From positions 1 through 19,793 of the forward strand of contig NZ_DEXW01000036.1 of NCBI RefSeq assembly GCF_002364335.1: a DNA stretch of 19,793 nucleotides, read 5' to 3'. The notes beneath the pieces are model-generated. The model was not told the DNA's origin and did not search any database. It worked only from the letters and a program-made list of their open reading frames with translations. Numbering within the stretch: position 1 is the stretch's first letter; each line of letters starts with the position of its first letter. The position numbers and the translations under genes are program-made. The stretch comes from Winogradskyella sp. UBA3174. Lineage in GTDB: Bacteria; Bacteroidota; Bacteroidia; Flavobacteriales; Flavobacteriaceae. Shown piece by piece: positions 6,778 to 14,396 of this stretch.

Positions 6778-8316
6778 ATGCTAAAAAAAGTTTTTGCAAG
6801 TGCCGTTTTTGGTGTTGAAGCTTCAACAATAACTGTAGAAGTTAATGTAGATAAAGGTGTAGGTTATCACTTAGTCGGACTTCCAGACAACGCTATAAAA
6901 GAAAGTAATTACAGAATTGCAGCCGCTTTACAGAATAATAATTATCGTATTCCTGGCAAAAAGATTACCATAAATATGGCTCCTGCCGATTTACGTAAAG
7001 AGGGTTCTGCTTACGATTTAACGCTAGCCATTGGTATTTTGGCAGCATCAGGGCAGATTAAGGCAGAAAATCTTGAAGAATACTTAATTATGGGCGAATT
7101 ATCCTTAGATGGAAGTTTGCAACCCTTTAAAGGTGCATTACCTATTGCAGTAAAAGCTAGAGAAGAGGGGTTTAAAGGTTTTATACTTCCCATTCAGAAT
7201 GCTAAAGAAGCAGCTATTGTAGATGACTTAAAAGTCTTTGGTGTAGAAAATATAATGCAAGTCATTAATCATTTTGACAAAGACGAACCTTTAGAACAAA
7301 CCATAATTGATACCAGAGAAGAATTCTATAAAAATTTAGATTTCCCGGAATTTGATTTTTCAGATGTAAAAGGCCAAGAAAGTATAAAACGCTGTATGGA
7401 AATTGCAGCAGCAGGAGGACATAATATAATTTTAATTGGCCCACCTGGTTCTGGTAAAACGATGTTAGCAAAGCGCTTACCAAGCATTTTACCACCAATG
7501 ACTTTGCATGAAGCTTTGGAGACCACTAAAATACATTCGGTTGTTGGTAGAGTAAAATCACATGCTGGTTTAATGGCACAACGCCCTTTTAGAAGTCCAC
7601 ATCATACGATTTCAAATGTCGCTTTAGTAGGAGGAGGAAGCTATCCGCAACCAGGTGAAATTTCCTTATCTCACAACGGAGTTCTCTTTTTAGACGAATT
7701 ACCAGAATTTAAACGGGATGTCTTAGAAGTAATGCGTCAGCCACTAGAAGATAGAGAAGTTACGATTTCTAGAGCAAAATTTACAGTAACCTATCCATCA
7801 TCTTTTATGTTGGTAGCGAGTATGAATCCGAGTCCGAGCGGTTATTTTAATGATCCGGATTCGCCAATAACATCTTCTCCATCTGAAATGCAACGTTATA
7901 TGGGTAAAATTTCAGGGCCTTTATTAGATAGAATTGATATTCATATTGAGGTTACTCCAGTACCTTTTGAAAAACTAGCAGATGAGCGTAATGGAGAATC
8001 TTCCGTAGATATAAGAAAAAGAGTGACTAAAGCCAGAGAAAACCAAACCGAACGATTTAAAGAATTAGAAAACATTCATTATAACGCTCAAATGAATACC
8101 AAACAAATCCGAAAATATTGCAAGCTAGATGAGGCGTCAATGTTGCTTTTAAAATCAGCTATGGAACGACTTAATTTATCTGCCAGAGCCTATGACCGTA
8201 TTCTTAAAGTTTCAAGAACTATTGCAGATTTAGAAGGTTCTGAAAATGTCACAGGAACTCATCTTAGTGAGGCTATTCAATATCGTAGTTTAGATCGTGA
8301 GGGATGGTTGGGTTAA
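6778..8316 (+). CDS. comM: ComM/YifB-family Mg-chelatase-like AAA+ ATPase
   Basis: A 512-residue protein of the YifB/ComM family. In Vibrio and Haemophilus, ComM is a hexameric helicase that drives branch migration during natural transformation. Order of parts: an N-terminal Lon-protease-like domain (about 1-165, beginning MLKKVFASAVFGVEA), the AAA+ core with Walker A GPPGSGKT (221-228) and Walker B VLFLDELPE (302-310), and the Mg_chelatase_C helical domain with LSARAYDRIL (467-476, Arg470 being the likely sensor 2). The frame extends upstream to a GTG at 6733, but the ATG at 6778 is chosen because the family begins with this MLKK-x-F motif and the upstream residues look unrelated. It has no competence genes beside it. 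Length is normal for the family. Confidence 0.93.
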   Translation: MLKKVFASAVFGVEASTITVEVNVDKGVGYHLVGLPDNAIKESNYRIAAALQNNNYRIPGKKITINMAPADLRKEGSAYDLTLAIGILAASGQIKAENLEEYLIMGELSLDGSLQPFKGALPIAVKAREEGFKGFILPIQNAKEAAIVDDLKVFGVENIMQVINHFDKDEPLEQTIIDTREEFYKNLDFPEFDFSDVKGQESIKRCMEIAAAGGHNIILIGPPGSGKTMLAKRLPSILPPMTLHEALETTKIHSVVGRVKSHAGLMAQRPFRSPHHTISNVALVGGGSYPQPGEISLSHNGVLFLDELPEFKRDVLEVMRQPLEDREVTISRAKFTVTYPSSFMLVASMNPSPSGYFNDPDSPITSSPSEMQRYMGKISGPLLDRIDIHIEVTPVPFEKLADERNGESSVDIRKRVTKARENQTERFKELENIHYNAQMNTKQIRKYCKLDEASMLLLKSAMERLNLSARAYDRILKVSRTIADLEGSENVTGTHLSEAIQYRSLDREGWLG

Positions 8317-8360
8317 CAATTTTCTGTTTAGGCAGGAATCTCTTTATAAAAAAGCAATAA

Positions 8361-8377
8361 GATTTGGTTAACCAATC
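8361..8377. promoter_or_regulatory. Palindrome upstream of the DUF2891-pxpABC operon, possible operator
   Basis: TTGGTTAACCAA (8364-8375) is a perfect 12-base inverted repeat. Allowing one bulged T it extends to GATT-T-GGTTAACC-AATC, giving eight matched bases per arm. It lies 37 bases before the first gene of the operon. A loose -7 element (TA at 8358, TTTG at 8363-8366, one base longer than consensus) would overlap it. That is a fitting place for a repressor site, but no regulator gene is adjacent. Confidence 0.4.
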
Positions 8378-8414
8378 AGGTTATAAATCCTAGTTCATAA
8401 TACAATTTCAAAAC

Positions 8415-9530
8415 ATGAAAAAAGTTTACATACTCTCTATTCTTCTATTAGGATTCAGTTGCAATAACTTAGGTGAAGACAAAACCACAAAAGAAGAATC
8501 AATCGAAAAGATACAGCTAGTAAATACACCAATCTTAAACATAGAACAAGCCAATCGACTAGCGCAATTACCATTACATTGTATGGATACCGAATATCCA
8601 AACAAACTTAATCAAACCATAGGCAGTAGTTCAGATTTAAAAACTCCTAAACAATTGCACCCAGCATTTTATGGCTGTTTCGATTGGCATTCTGCAGTAC
8701 ATGGTCATTGGAGTTTGGTGAGTTTGTTAAAGAATTTCCCTGACTTAGAGAGTCGTGATGAAATTCAGCAAAAAATACTTCAAAATATTTCAAAAGAAAA
8801 TATAGAACAAGAATTACTCTATTTTAAAGGTGAGTATAACAAATCTTTTGAGCGCACTTACGGCTGGGCTTGGCTACTAAAACTAGCAGAAGAATTACAT
8901 ACTTGGGAAAGTGTGACTGCAAGAGATCTCGAAACAAACTTAGAACCGCTAACCAATTTAATAGTTTCTAAATATCTTGAATTTTTGCCAAAACTAAACT
9001 ACCCAATTAGAGTAGGTGAGCATCCAAATACAGCTTTTGGATTAAGCTTTGCTTACGATTACGCTGTGGCAGTAAATCATTCAGAATTAAAAGCCTTAAT
9101 TGAAAGCAGGGCAAAAGATTTTTATATGACTGATAGTGCTTGCCCGCTAGTATGGGAGCCAAGTGGTTTCGATTTTCTATCACCATGTTTAGAAGAAGCC
9201 GCATTAATGAAACGCGTATTATCTAAAGATGAATTTAAGATATGGTTTGGTAACTTTTTACCGCAATTAAAAGAAACATCTTTTGAATTAGCTGTTGGTG
9301 AAGTGTCAGATAGAACAGACGGAAAATTGGTGCATCTCGATGGTGTAAACTTTTCTAGAGCATGGAGTCTCAATAGCCTTGCTAAAGATTTATCAGAATA
9401 TAGTCACCTGAAAAATGTGGCTAACAAGCACATAAACTATTCCTTGCCAAGTATTGTTGGCGATAATTATGAAGGAGGTCATTGGTTAGGGAGTTTTGCA
9501 ATCTATGCGTTAAATTCAATAGATAAATGA
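8415..9530 (+). CDS. DUF2891 family lipoprotein
   Basis: A 371-residue protein with a lipobox (LLGFSC, Cys16), so it is predicted to be a membrane-anchored lipoprotein. After a charged linker (17-38) the rest matches DUF2891. The most distinctive segment is HPAFYGCFDWHSAVHGHW (82-99), with several conserved His, Asp and Trp residues; others are the FERTYGWAWLLKLAEEL segment (about 143-159), LNYPIRVGEHPNTAFGL (about 195-211) and EGGHWLGSFA near the C-terminus. The helical composition and the clustered aromatic and His residues are reminiscent of an alpha/alpha barrel, but this is an impression. No enzyme activity is known to me. Its stop overlaps the start of the transporter by four bases (ATGA), placing it firmly at the head of the 5-oxoprolinase operon. 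Confidence 0.88.
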   Translation: MKKVYILSILLLGFSCNNLGEDKTTKEESIEKIQLVNTPILNIEQANRLAQLPLHCMDTEYPNKLNQTIGSSSDLKTPKQLHPAFYGCFDWHSAVHGHWSLVSLLKNFPDLESRDEIQQKILQNISKENIEQELLYFKGEYNKSFERTYGWAWLLKLAEELHTWESVTARDLETNLEPLTNLIVSKYLEFLPKLNYPIRVGEHPNTAFGLSFAYDYAVAVNHSELKALIESRAKDFYMTDSACPLVWEPSGFDFLSPCLEEAALMKRVLSKDEFKIWFGNFLPQLKETSFELAVGEVSDRTDGKLVHLDGVNFSRAWSLNSLAKDLSEYSHLKNVANKHINYSLPSIVGDNYEGGHWLGSFAIYALNSIDK

Positions 9531-10753
9531 TAAAAAGCTTTTTTAAAAATATTGGACCAGGACCTTTGGTAGCTGCTGCATTTATTGGCCCAGGCACTGT
9601 AACGCTTTGTACTTTAGCAGGTGCTAATTTTGGCTATGCGTTATTATGGGCAATGGTACTATCTGTTTTAGCAACTATTGTATTGCAAGAAATGGCTGCA
9701 AGATTGGGTGTGGTGTCTCAAAAAGGATTATCCGAAGTTATTAGAGCAGAAATTAAAAACCCGTTAGTTAGAAATTTTGTAATCATTTTAATTATTAGTG
9801 CCATCGTTATTGGTAATGCGGCTTATGAAGCTGGTAACATAAGTGGTGGTGCACTTGGGATGGAAACGCTTTTTGGAAATCCTATTTACCAAATGGGTAA
9901 TTTTAAGCTAAATATAATGGCTTTAATTATTGGTTTGTTAGCCTTTATTTTACTTTATATTGGTAATTATAAGATCATTGAAAGTGCTTTAGTTTTTTTA
10001 GTAATTTTGATGAGCCTGGCATTTTTAATAACAGCAATACTAACGAAGCCAGACATAATAGAGATGTTTAAAGGTGTTTTTGTTCCAAGATTCCCTGAGA
10101 ATAGTATTCTCACCATAGTTGGGCTAATTGGCACAACAGTAGTTCCTTACAATTTATTCTTACATGCCTCTTTGGCTAAAACAAAATGGAAGCATAAAGA
10201 TGATTTACGTTATGCCAGAAAGGATACCATTATTGCTGTTATTTTAGGCGGAATCGTTTCTATGTGTATTATGATTTCTGCATCTACAATTGCAGGTCAA
10301 GATATTTCTAATGCTTCGGACTTAGCAAAAGGTTTAGAGCCATTATTTGGTGCTTATGCAAAATATTTTTTGGCTATTGGCTTATTTGCAGCAGGTATTA
10401 CAAGTGCTATAACAGCGCCTTTAGCAGCAGCATTTGTTGCTAGTGGTTGTTTAGGTTGGCAAGTAGATTTAAAATCTGTAAGGTTTAGAGCAGTTTGGCT
10501 ATTTATTTTGGGATTAGGTGTTCTTTTTTCTACCATTGGGTTTAAATCTATTGAGATTATAAAGTTTGCACAAGTCGCTAATGGTTTGTTATTACCTGTT
10601 ATTGCTGGTTTTTTACTTTGGGTGATGAATAAGTCTTCGGTATTAGGGAAATATAAAAATTCAAAATTTCAGAATATATTTGGAATACTCATAATGCTAA
10701 TCGCTATTTTTCTAGGTGCAAAAGGTATTTTAAGTGTGTTTAATTTAATTTGA
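9527..10753 (+). CDS. Nramp-family transporter lacking the canonical metal site
   Basis: A 408-residue inner-membrane protein with about 11 hydrophobic helices and clear Nramp similarity at the N-terminus (PGPLVAAAFIGPGTVTLCTLAGANFGYALLW, 11-41). The helix-1 DPGN motif that supplies Asp and Asn ligands to the metal is GPGT here (21-24). The helix-6 M-P-H segment is V-P-Y (206-208). Three or four of the usual metal-binding positions are therefore changed, so manganese or iron transport is unlikely. An Nramp-type gene (ycsG) sits beside ycsF (pxpA) in Bacillus subtilis, so this link to 5-oxoproline metabolism recurs. Uptake of 5-oxoproline or a related compound is my inference. The gene overlaps its upstream neighbour by four bases, and its TGA shares one base with the pxpA ATG. 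Confidence 0.85.
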   Translation: MIKSFFKNIGPGPLVAAAFIGPGTVTLCTLAGANFGYALLWAMVLSVLATIVLQEMAARLGVVSQKGLSEVIRAEIKNPLVRNFVIILIISAIVIGNAAYEAGNISGGALGMETLFGNPIYQMGNFKLNIMALIIGLLAFILLYIGNYKIIESALVFLVILMSLAFLITAILTKPDIIEMFKGVFVPRFPENSILTIVGLIGTTVVPYNLFLHASLAKTKWKHKDDLRYARKDTIIAVILGGIVSMCIMISASTIAGQDISNASDLAKGLEPLFGAYAKYFLAIGLFAAGITSAITAPLAAAFVASGCLGWQVDLKSVRFRAVWLFILGLGVLFSTIGFKSIEIIKFAQVANGLLLPVIAGFLLWVMNKSSVLGKYKNSKFQNIFGILIMLIAIFLGAKGILSVFNLI

Positions 10754-11496
10754 TGAAAGATTATTTACATATCGATATTAACGCAGATGTTGGAGAGGGA
10801 ATAGGCAACGAATCTATGTTAATGCCTTATTTATCATCGTGTAATATTGCATGTGGTGGTCATGCGGGCGATATCGCAACCATGACTGAAGTTGTAAAAC
10901 TTGCAAAAACGAATAATGTAAAGATTGGTGCACATCCTTCGTTTCCAGATAAAGCAAATTTTGGTCGTGTTGCAATGTATATGACTTCGTCGGAATTATA
11001 CACTAGTTTAAAACAGCAAATAAGAAGTTTACAGATTATACTCGATAGTGAAAATCTAAAACTTAATCATATTAAACCACATGGTGCATTATATAATTTA
11101 GCAGCAAAGGATAAAGAAATTGCGATCGTCATTATAGATGTTTTAAAAAGCTTTTCAGCTCCTTTAAAATTATATGCACCCAAAATATCTGTGATTGCTA
11201 ATATGGCAAAAGCAAACACAATTGAAGTGGTAAATGAGGCTTTTGCAGATAGAAACTACAACGATGATCTGTCTTTAGTTTCTCGTAAAAAAGATAATGC
11301 AATTTTAAACAAAAAAGAAGCTGTTCTTAATCATGTTTTAGGTATAATTAAACATCAAAAAATAACAGTTATCAGAGGGGTAGAAGTGGAGCTAAAAGCA
11401 GAGACGATTTGTGTGCATAGTGATACTGAAAATGCTATTGAAATTCTAAAGTTTTTACAACAAGAATTGCCTAAAAATAAGATTCAAATTATCTAA
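10753..11496 (+). CDS. pxpA: 5-oxoprolinase subunit PxpA (LamB/YcsF family)
   Basis: One of three subunits of the bacterial ATP-dependent 5-oxoprolinase, which opens 5-oxoproline to L-glutamate in the cytoplasm. Counting from the ATG at 10753 the protein has 247 residues. Family motifs are the IDINADVGEG opening (7-16), NIACGGHAGD (31-40), IGAHPSFPD (58-66) followed by NFGR, and IKPHGALYN (107-115), with His37, His61 and His110 as likely active-site or metal residues. A TTG at 10750 is in frame, but the ATG that shares a base with the transporter stop (TGATG) is the more natural start. Old annotations call this family lactam utilisation protein. Length is typical (about 245-255). Confidence 0.93.
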   Translation: MKDYLHIDINADVGEGIGNESMLMPYLSSCNIACGGHAGDIATMTEVVKLAKTNNVKIGAHPSFPDKANFGRVAMYMTSSELYTSLKQQIRSLQIILDSENLKLNHIKPHGALYNLAAKDKEIAIVIIDVLKSFSAPLKLYAPKISVIANMAKANTIEVVNEAFADRNYNDDLSLVSRKKDNAILNKKEAVLNHVLGIIKHQKITVIRGVEVELKAETICVHSDTENAIEILKFLQQELPKNKIQII

Positions 11497-11503
11497 AGAA
11501 TCT

Positions 11504-12226
11504 ATGAGGTATAATCTGAAATATTCACCTTACGGAGAAAAGGCTATTTTAATTGAATGGCCAGCGTTTATTGATGAATATATTTTAGAAAACATACTTA
11601 AATTTAAATTTGAATTAGAGAATTATTATATTAAACAAAAAGTTGATATAATAAACACATATAATTCATTATTAATAATTTATGATGTTACTATTGATAA
11701 ATTAAATGATGAAGTTTTTATATTTAAAAAGCTATATTTAGAAAACTCTGAAGCTGAAAAAGTAAAATCGAAAATATGGGAAATTCCAGTTTGCTATGAT
11801 GACGAATTTAGTACGGATTTAGATGCTTTTTTAATAAAAAAAAAGCTTTCAAAAACTGAGCTTATTGAATTACATTCTAATGCGATTTATACCATTTATT
11901 TTCTAGGATTTTTACCTGGTTTTCTTTATTTGGGAGGGTTAGATTCTATGTTGTATTTAGATCGAAAAATAACACCAAATCTTAATGTTAAAAAAGGAGC
12001 TGTTGGCATAGGTGGAAAACAGACAGGAATCTATCCTAAAGATAGTCCTGGCGGTTGGCATATTATTGGTAACTCTCCTGTTGATTTTTTTAATTCCAAT
12101 AATAACCCTCCATCTGTTTTTAAAGTTGGTGATAAGGTGAAATTTAGTCCAATTAGTCCTTCTCAATATACTGCGATAAAAGTAAAATCAGATTATAAAT
12201 TAAACTACTTTAAGTCTAATGATTAA
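11504..12226 (+). CDS. pxpB: 5-oxoprolinase subunit PxpB (KipI family)
   Basis: Works with PxpA and PxpC to hydrolyse 5-oxoproline with ATP. The 240 residues fit the KipI/AHS1 family. The conserved C-terminal half has FLGFLPGFLYLGG (133-145), LDRKITPN (152-159), KGAVGIGGKQTGIYP (164-178) and SPGGWHIIGNSP (181-192). The N-terminal half is less conserved and markedly AT-rich, with many Ile, Lys, Asn and Tyr. It starts 7 bases after the pxpA stop and overlaps pxpC by 8 bases. The Bacillus homologue KipI is known as an inhibitor of kinase KinA, so older annotations may call it an allophanate hydrolase subunit or kinase inhibitor; the complete pxpABC context favours 5-oxoprolinase. Confidence 0.92.
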   Translation: MRYNLKYSPYGEKAILIEWPAFIDEYILENILKFKFELENYYIKQKVDIINTYNSLLIIYDVTIDKLNDEVFIFKKLYLENSEAEKVKSKIWEIPVCYDDEFSTDLDAFLIKKKLSKTELIELHSNAIYTIYFLGFLPGFLYLGGLDSMLYLDRKITPNLNVKKGAVGIGGKQTGIYPKDSPGGWHIIGNSPVDFFNSNNNPPSVFKVGDKVKFSPISPSQYTAIKVKSDYKLNYFKSND

Positions 12227-13070
12227 AGTCATGAAATCTGGTTTTTATTCCTCTATACAAGATGCTGGTCGTTTTGGATATCGACATTATGGTGTTCCGG
12301 TTTCAGGAAGTATGGACTCTTATTCATCTCAATTTGCGAATTTAATTATTGGCAATAATTCTGAGGCTTCTGTCATGGAAATGACCATGACAGGACCAAC
12401 ACTAAAGTTTAGTAAACCAACTGTAATTTCAATTTCGGGTGCAGACATTTGTCCTCATTTGAATATGATGTTGATTAATATGAATTCTCCAATTACCATT
12501 AGTGCTAATGATGTATTAAGTTTTGGAAGACTAAATTCTGGTTTTAGAGCTTATTTAGCAATTAAAAATGGCTTTAAAACTGAGACTATACTCGGAAGTC
12601 AAAGTATGTATTGTGGTCTAACGAAAGCTCACAGAATAAGTGTAAATGATACGTTAGACTATAAAGCTTTTGATAAAATAAGCTTAAGTCATAATTCTAA
12701 TGTTAAGTATGATGCATCTGTTATAAATGATACTATAATTGAAGTTTACAAAGGCCCAGAATTCGATAAAGTGACTGATGAATTAAAAGAGATGGTATTC
12801 GATTCAAATTTTGAAATCTCTAAGTTAAATAGCCGCATGGCTTATCAATTAAATCCATTAATTAAAAACACACTAAAACCGATTTTAACAGGGCCTGTAT
12901 TACCTGGTACTGTTCAGCTAACTCCATCAGGGCAACTTATTATTCTAATGAGAGATTGCCAAACTACAGGTGGTTATCCTAGAATATTTCAACTAACCGA
13001 TCAGTCGTTAAATAAAATGAGTCAAAAACGCACAAGAGACAAGATAAAAATCAGTCTAAAAGACTTTTAG
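12219..13070 (+). CDS. pxpC: 5-oxoprolinase subunit PxpC (KipA family)
   Basis: The third 5-oxoprolinase subunit, of the KipA/AHS2 family that shares its fold with biotin-dependent carboxyltransferases such as urea amidolyase. Motifs: SIQDAGRFGYRHYGVPVSG (12-30), ISISGADICP (70-79), a GFRAYLAIKNGF segment (108-119) and the closing block LTGPVLPGTVQLTPSGQLI (223-241) with RDCQTTGGYPRI (245-256). At 283 residues it is somewhat shorter than many KipA proteins (about 300-330), with the C-terminal end trimmed, but all main blocks are present. It overlaps pxpB by 8 bases and is last in the operon, followed by a weak T-rich hairpin. Confidence 0.92.
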   Translation: MIKVMKSGFYSSIQDAGRFGYRHYGVPVSGSMDSYSSQFANLIIGNNSEASVMEMTMTGPTLKFSKPTVISISGADICPHLNMMLINMNSPITISANDVLSFGRLNSGFRAYLAIKNGFKTETILGSQSMYCGLTKAHRISVNDTLDYKAFDKISLSHNSNVKYDASVINDTIIEVYKGPEFDKVTDELKEMVFDSNFEISKLNSRMAYQLNPLIKNTLKPILTGPVLPGTVQLTPSGQLIILMRDCQTTGGYPRIFQLTDQSLNKMSQKRTRDKIKISLKDF

Positions 13071-13076
13071 TGTAAG

Positions 13077-13101
13077 AAAACTATTGATAAAAGTTTTTTT
13101 T
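13077..13101 (+). terminator. Weak terminator after pxpC
   Basis: AAAACT (13077-13082), 9-base loop, AGTTTT (13092-13097), running into eight T residues (13094-13101). The stem has a single G-C pair, so stability is low, but the T-run and the position 6 bases after the stop fit an operon end. Confidence 0.4.
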
Positions 13102-13158
13102 GTTTAATTAAAATCTATAATTTGCAGATAGCTATTAATTAAATCTAACTAAACTATT

Positions 13159-13674
13159 ATGAAAAATTTCGTATTATTAATCTTAGGTGTCGTTTTAGGA
13201 GCACTCGCAATGTATTTATATTATTCAAGCGATCAGACAGAAATGAGGTCTGAACCAGCAACTGTTGCTCCACGAGGCATTATAACTTCCAAAGAAGCGA
13301 TAGTATTAGATTCGACTTACAATTTAAGACACCGCATCATTAGCGACTCATTATTTAGCAGCAGAAAAACCAGTGATAATAGATCTTCTTGGTGGTCATT
13401 AGAAGATGTTCAAAATTATATAAACCATGCAGAAAACCAAGCAGGTAAGCTAGGTTATACAATGGACGGTTTGAGATTATATTTGGGTGCATACCCAGAA
13501 GTTAAAGGTCAGGCTGGTTATACGACAATGTTTTTTGTTCCTACTGGAGTTAAAAACACTTCTAAAGGTAGTATATTTTCTTTGCCTCAAGGTGGCGGAA
13601 TGGATATACCAGAAGGAGATGGCTTGAATATAGGACACAATGGAAAACCACCTGGAGCTAATTATCCTCAATAG
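13159..13674 (+). CDS. Membrane-anchored protein of unknown function
   Basis: A 171-residue protein. Residues 3-23 are a single hydrophobic segment (signal anchor, Gly- and Leu-rich) ending YLYYSS; the remainder is predicted to lie outside the cytoplasm. Around 78-110 it has a WWSLEDVQNYINHAENQA helix followed by GYTMDGLRLYLGAYP, then a GYTTMFFVPTG strand. The C-terminus (about 140-171) is low complexity, rich in Gly, Pro, Asp and Asn. I have an impression of similar proteins of unknown function in flavobacteria but no family name. It lies 11 bases before the seven-helix membrane gene and close to the histidine kinase, so a part in the same signalling unit is possible. Confidence 0.7.
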   Translation: MKNFVLLILGVVLGALAMYLYYSSDQTEMRSEPATVAPRGIITSKEAIVLDSTYNLRHRIISDSLFSSRKTSDNRSSWWSLEDVQNYINHAENQAGKLGYTMDGLRLYLGAYPEVKGQAGYTTMFFVPTGVKNTSKGSIFSLPQGGGMDIPEGDGLNIGHNGKPPGANYPQ

Positions 13675-13685
13675 TTAGATTTTAA

Positions 13686-14396
13686 ATGGAGCTTAGTGAT
13701 TTAACCATAAATTTATTTGAATTGATGGCTGCTTTGTCGTCGTCTTATTACTGGGTGAGAACTAAGGATTTTAGAATAAAACCGATAGTTTGGCTTTTGT
13801 GGCTAACTGTATTTGTAGAAACATTCGGTCTATATGGTTATGTTTTACAGAATAATTATTGCTATGATTGGTTTCTTTGGGTAAAAAACTCAGTTTTTTG
13901 TCGAAATAGATGGCTCTACAATATTCTTTCCTTATTATCAGTTATTTTATTAGGTCTTTTTTTTAGAAATCATTTGCATGATAAAATTTCAAAGAAAATA
14001 GTTGTTATTATTTTTGTATTGAGCTCTGTTTTCTCTATTGCTTATTTTAGTATAACAAATGGATTTTTTACTAAGTCGATACCATACGATGCCTTAATAC
14101 AGACGCTTACAGTATTTGTTTTTGTAATGTTGTATTTTAAAGAGCTTCTTAAAAGTGACGAGATATTAAAATTTTATAAATCCTATTTGTTTTATATTAG
14201 TTTAGGGCTTTTGCTATGGTATCTTTGTATAACACCATTAGTTATATTTGATGCTTATTTTTATGATGTAAACCCTAGCTTTATCGAATTTAGGGGTATT
14301 TACCTTCTTATAGCTAATATTTTATTGTACTCATGTTATACGTTTGCTTTTATTTATTCATTACACCACAACGAGAAATTAGTACAGAAGAAATAG
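13686..14396 (+). CDS. Seven-helix membrane protein, possible sensor
   Basis: A 236-residue integral membrane protein with predicted helices at about 7-23, 33-52, 77-93, 104-122, 134-151, 167-188 and 202-224. The short loops contain three cysteines at 59, 72 and 181 and an NYCYDW segment at 57-62. There is no transporter or enzyme motif that I recognise. Its end overlaps the histidine kinase gene by at least 19 bases. Since that kinase has only one membrane segment and no sensory domain of its own, the simplest reading is that this protein supplies the signal-sensing part. That role is inference from gene order. Confidence 0.7.
   Translation: MELSDLTINLFELMAALSSSYYWVRTKDFRIKPIVWLLWLTVFVETFGLYGYVLQNNYCYDWFLWVKNSVFCRNRWLYNILSLLSVILLGLFFRNHLHDKISKKIVVIIFVLSSVFSIAYFSITNGFFTKSIPYDALIQTLTVFVFVMLYFKELLKSDEILKFYKSYLFYISLGLLLWYLCITPLVIFDAYFYDVNPSFIEFRGIYLLIANILLYSCYTFAFIYSLHHNEKLVQKK

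Noticed and set aside
9527..10753. Annotation of the Nramp protein as a manganese transporter MntH
   Set aside because: The DPGN and MPH metal-site residues are replaced and the genes around it concern 5-oxoproline.
12219..13070. Urea amidolyase or allophanate hydrolase subunit for PxpB/PxpC
   Set aside because: The fold is shared, but with pxpA present and no urea carboxylase, biotin or allophanate hydrolase gene nearby, 5-oxoprolinase is the better call.
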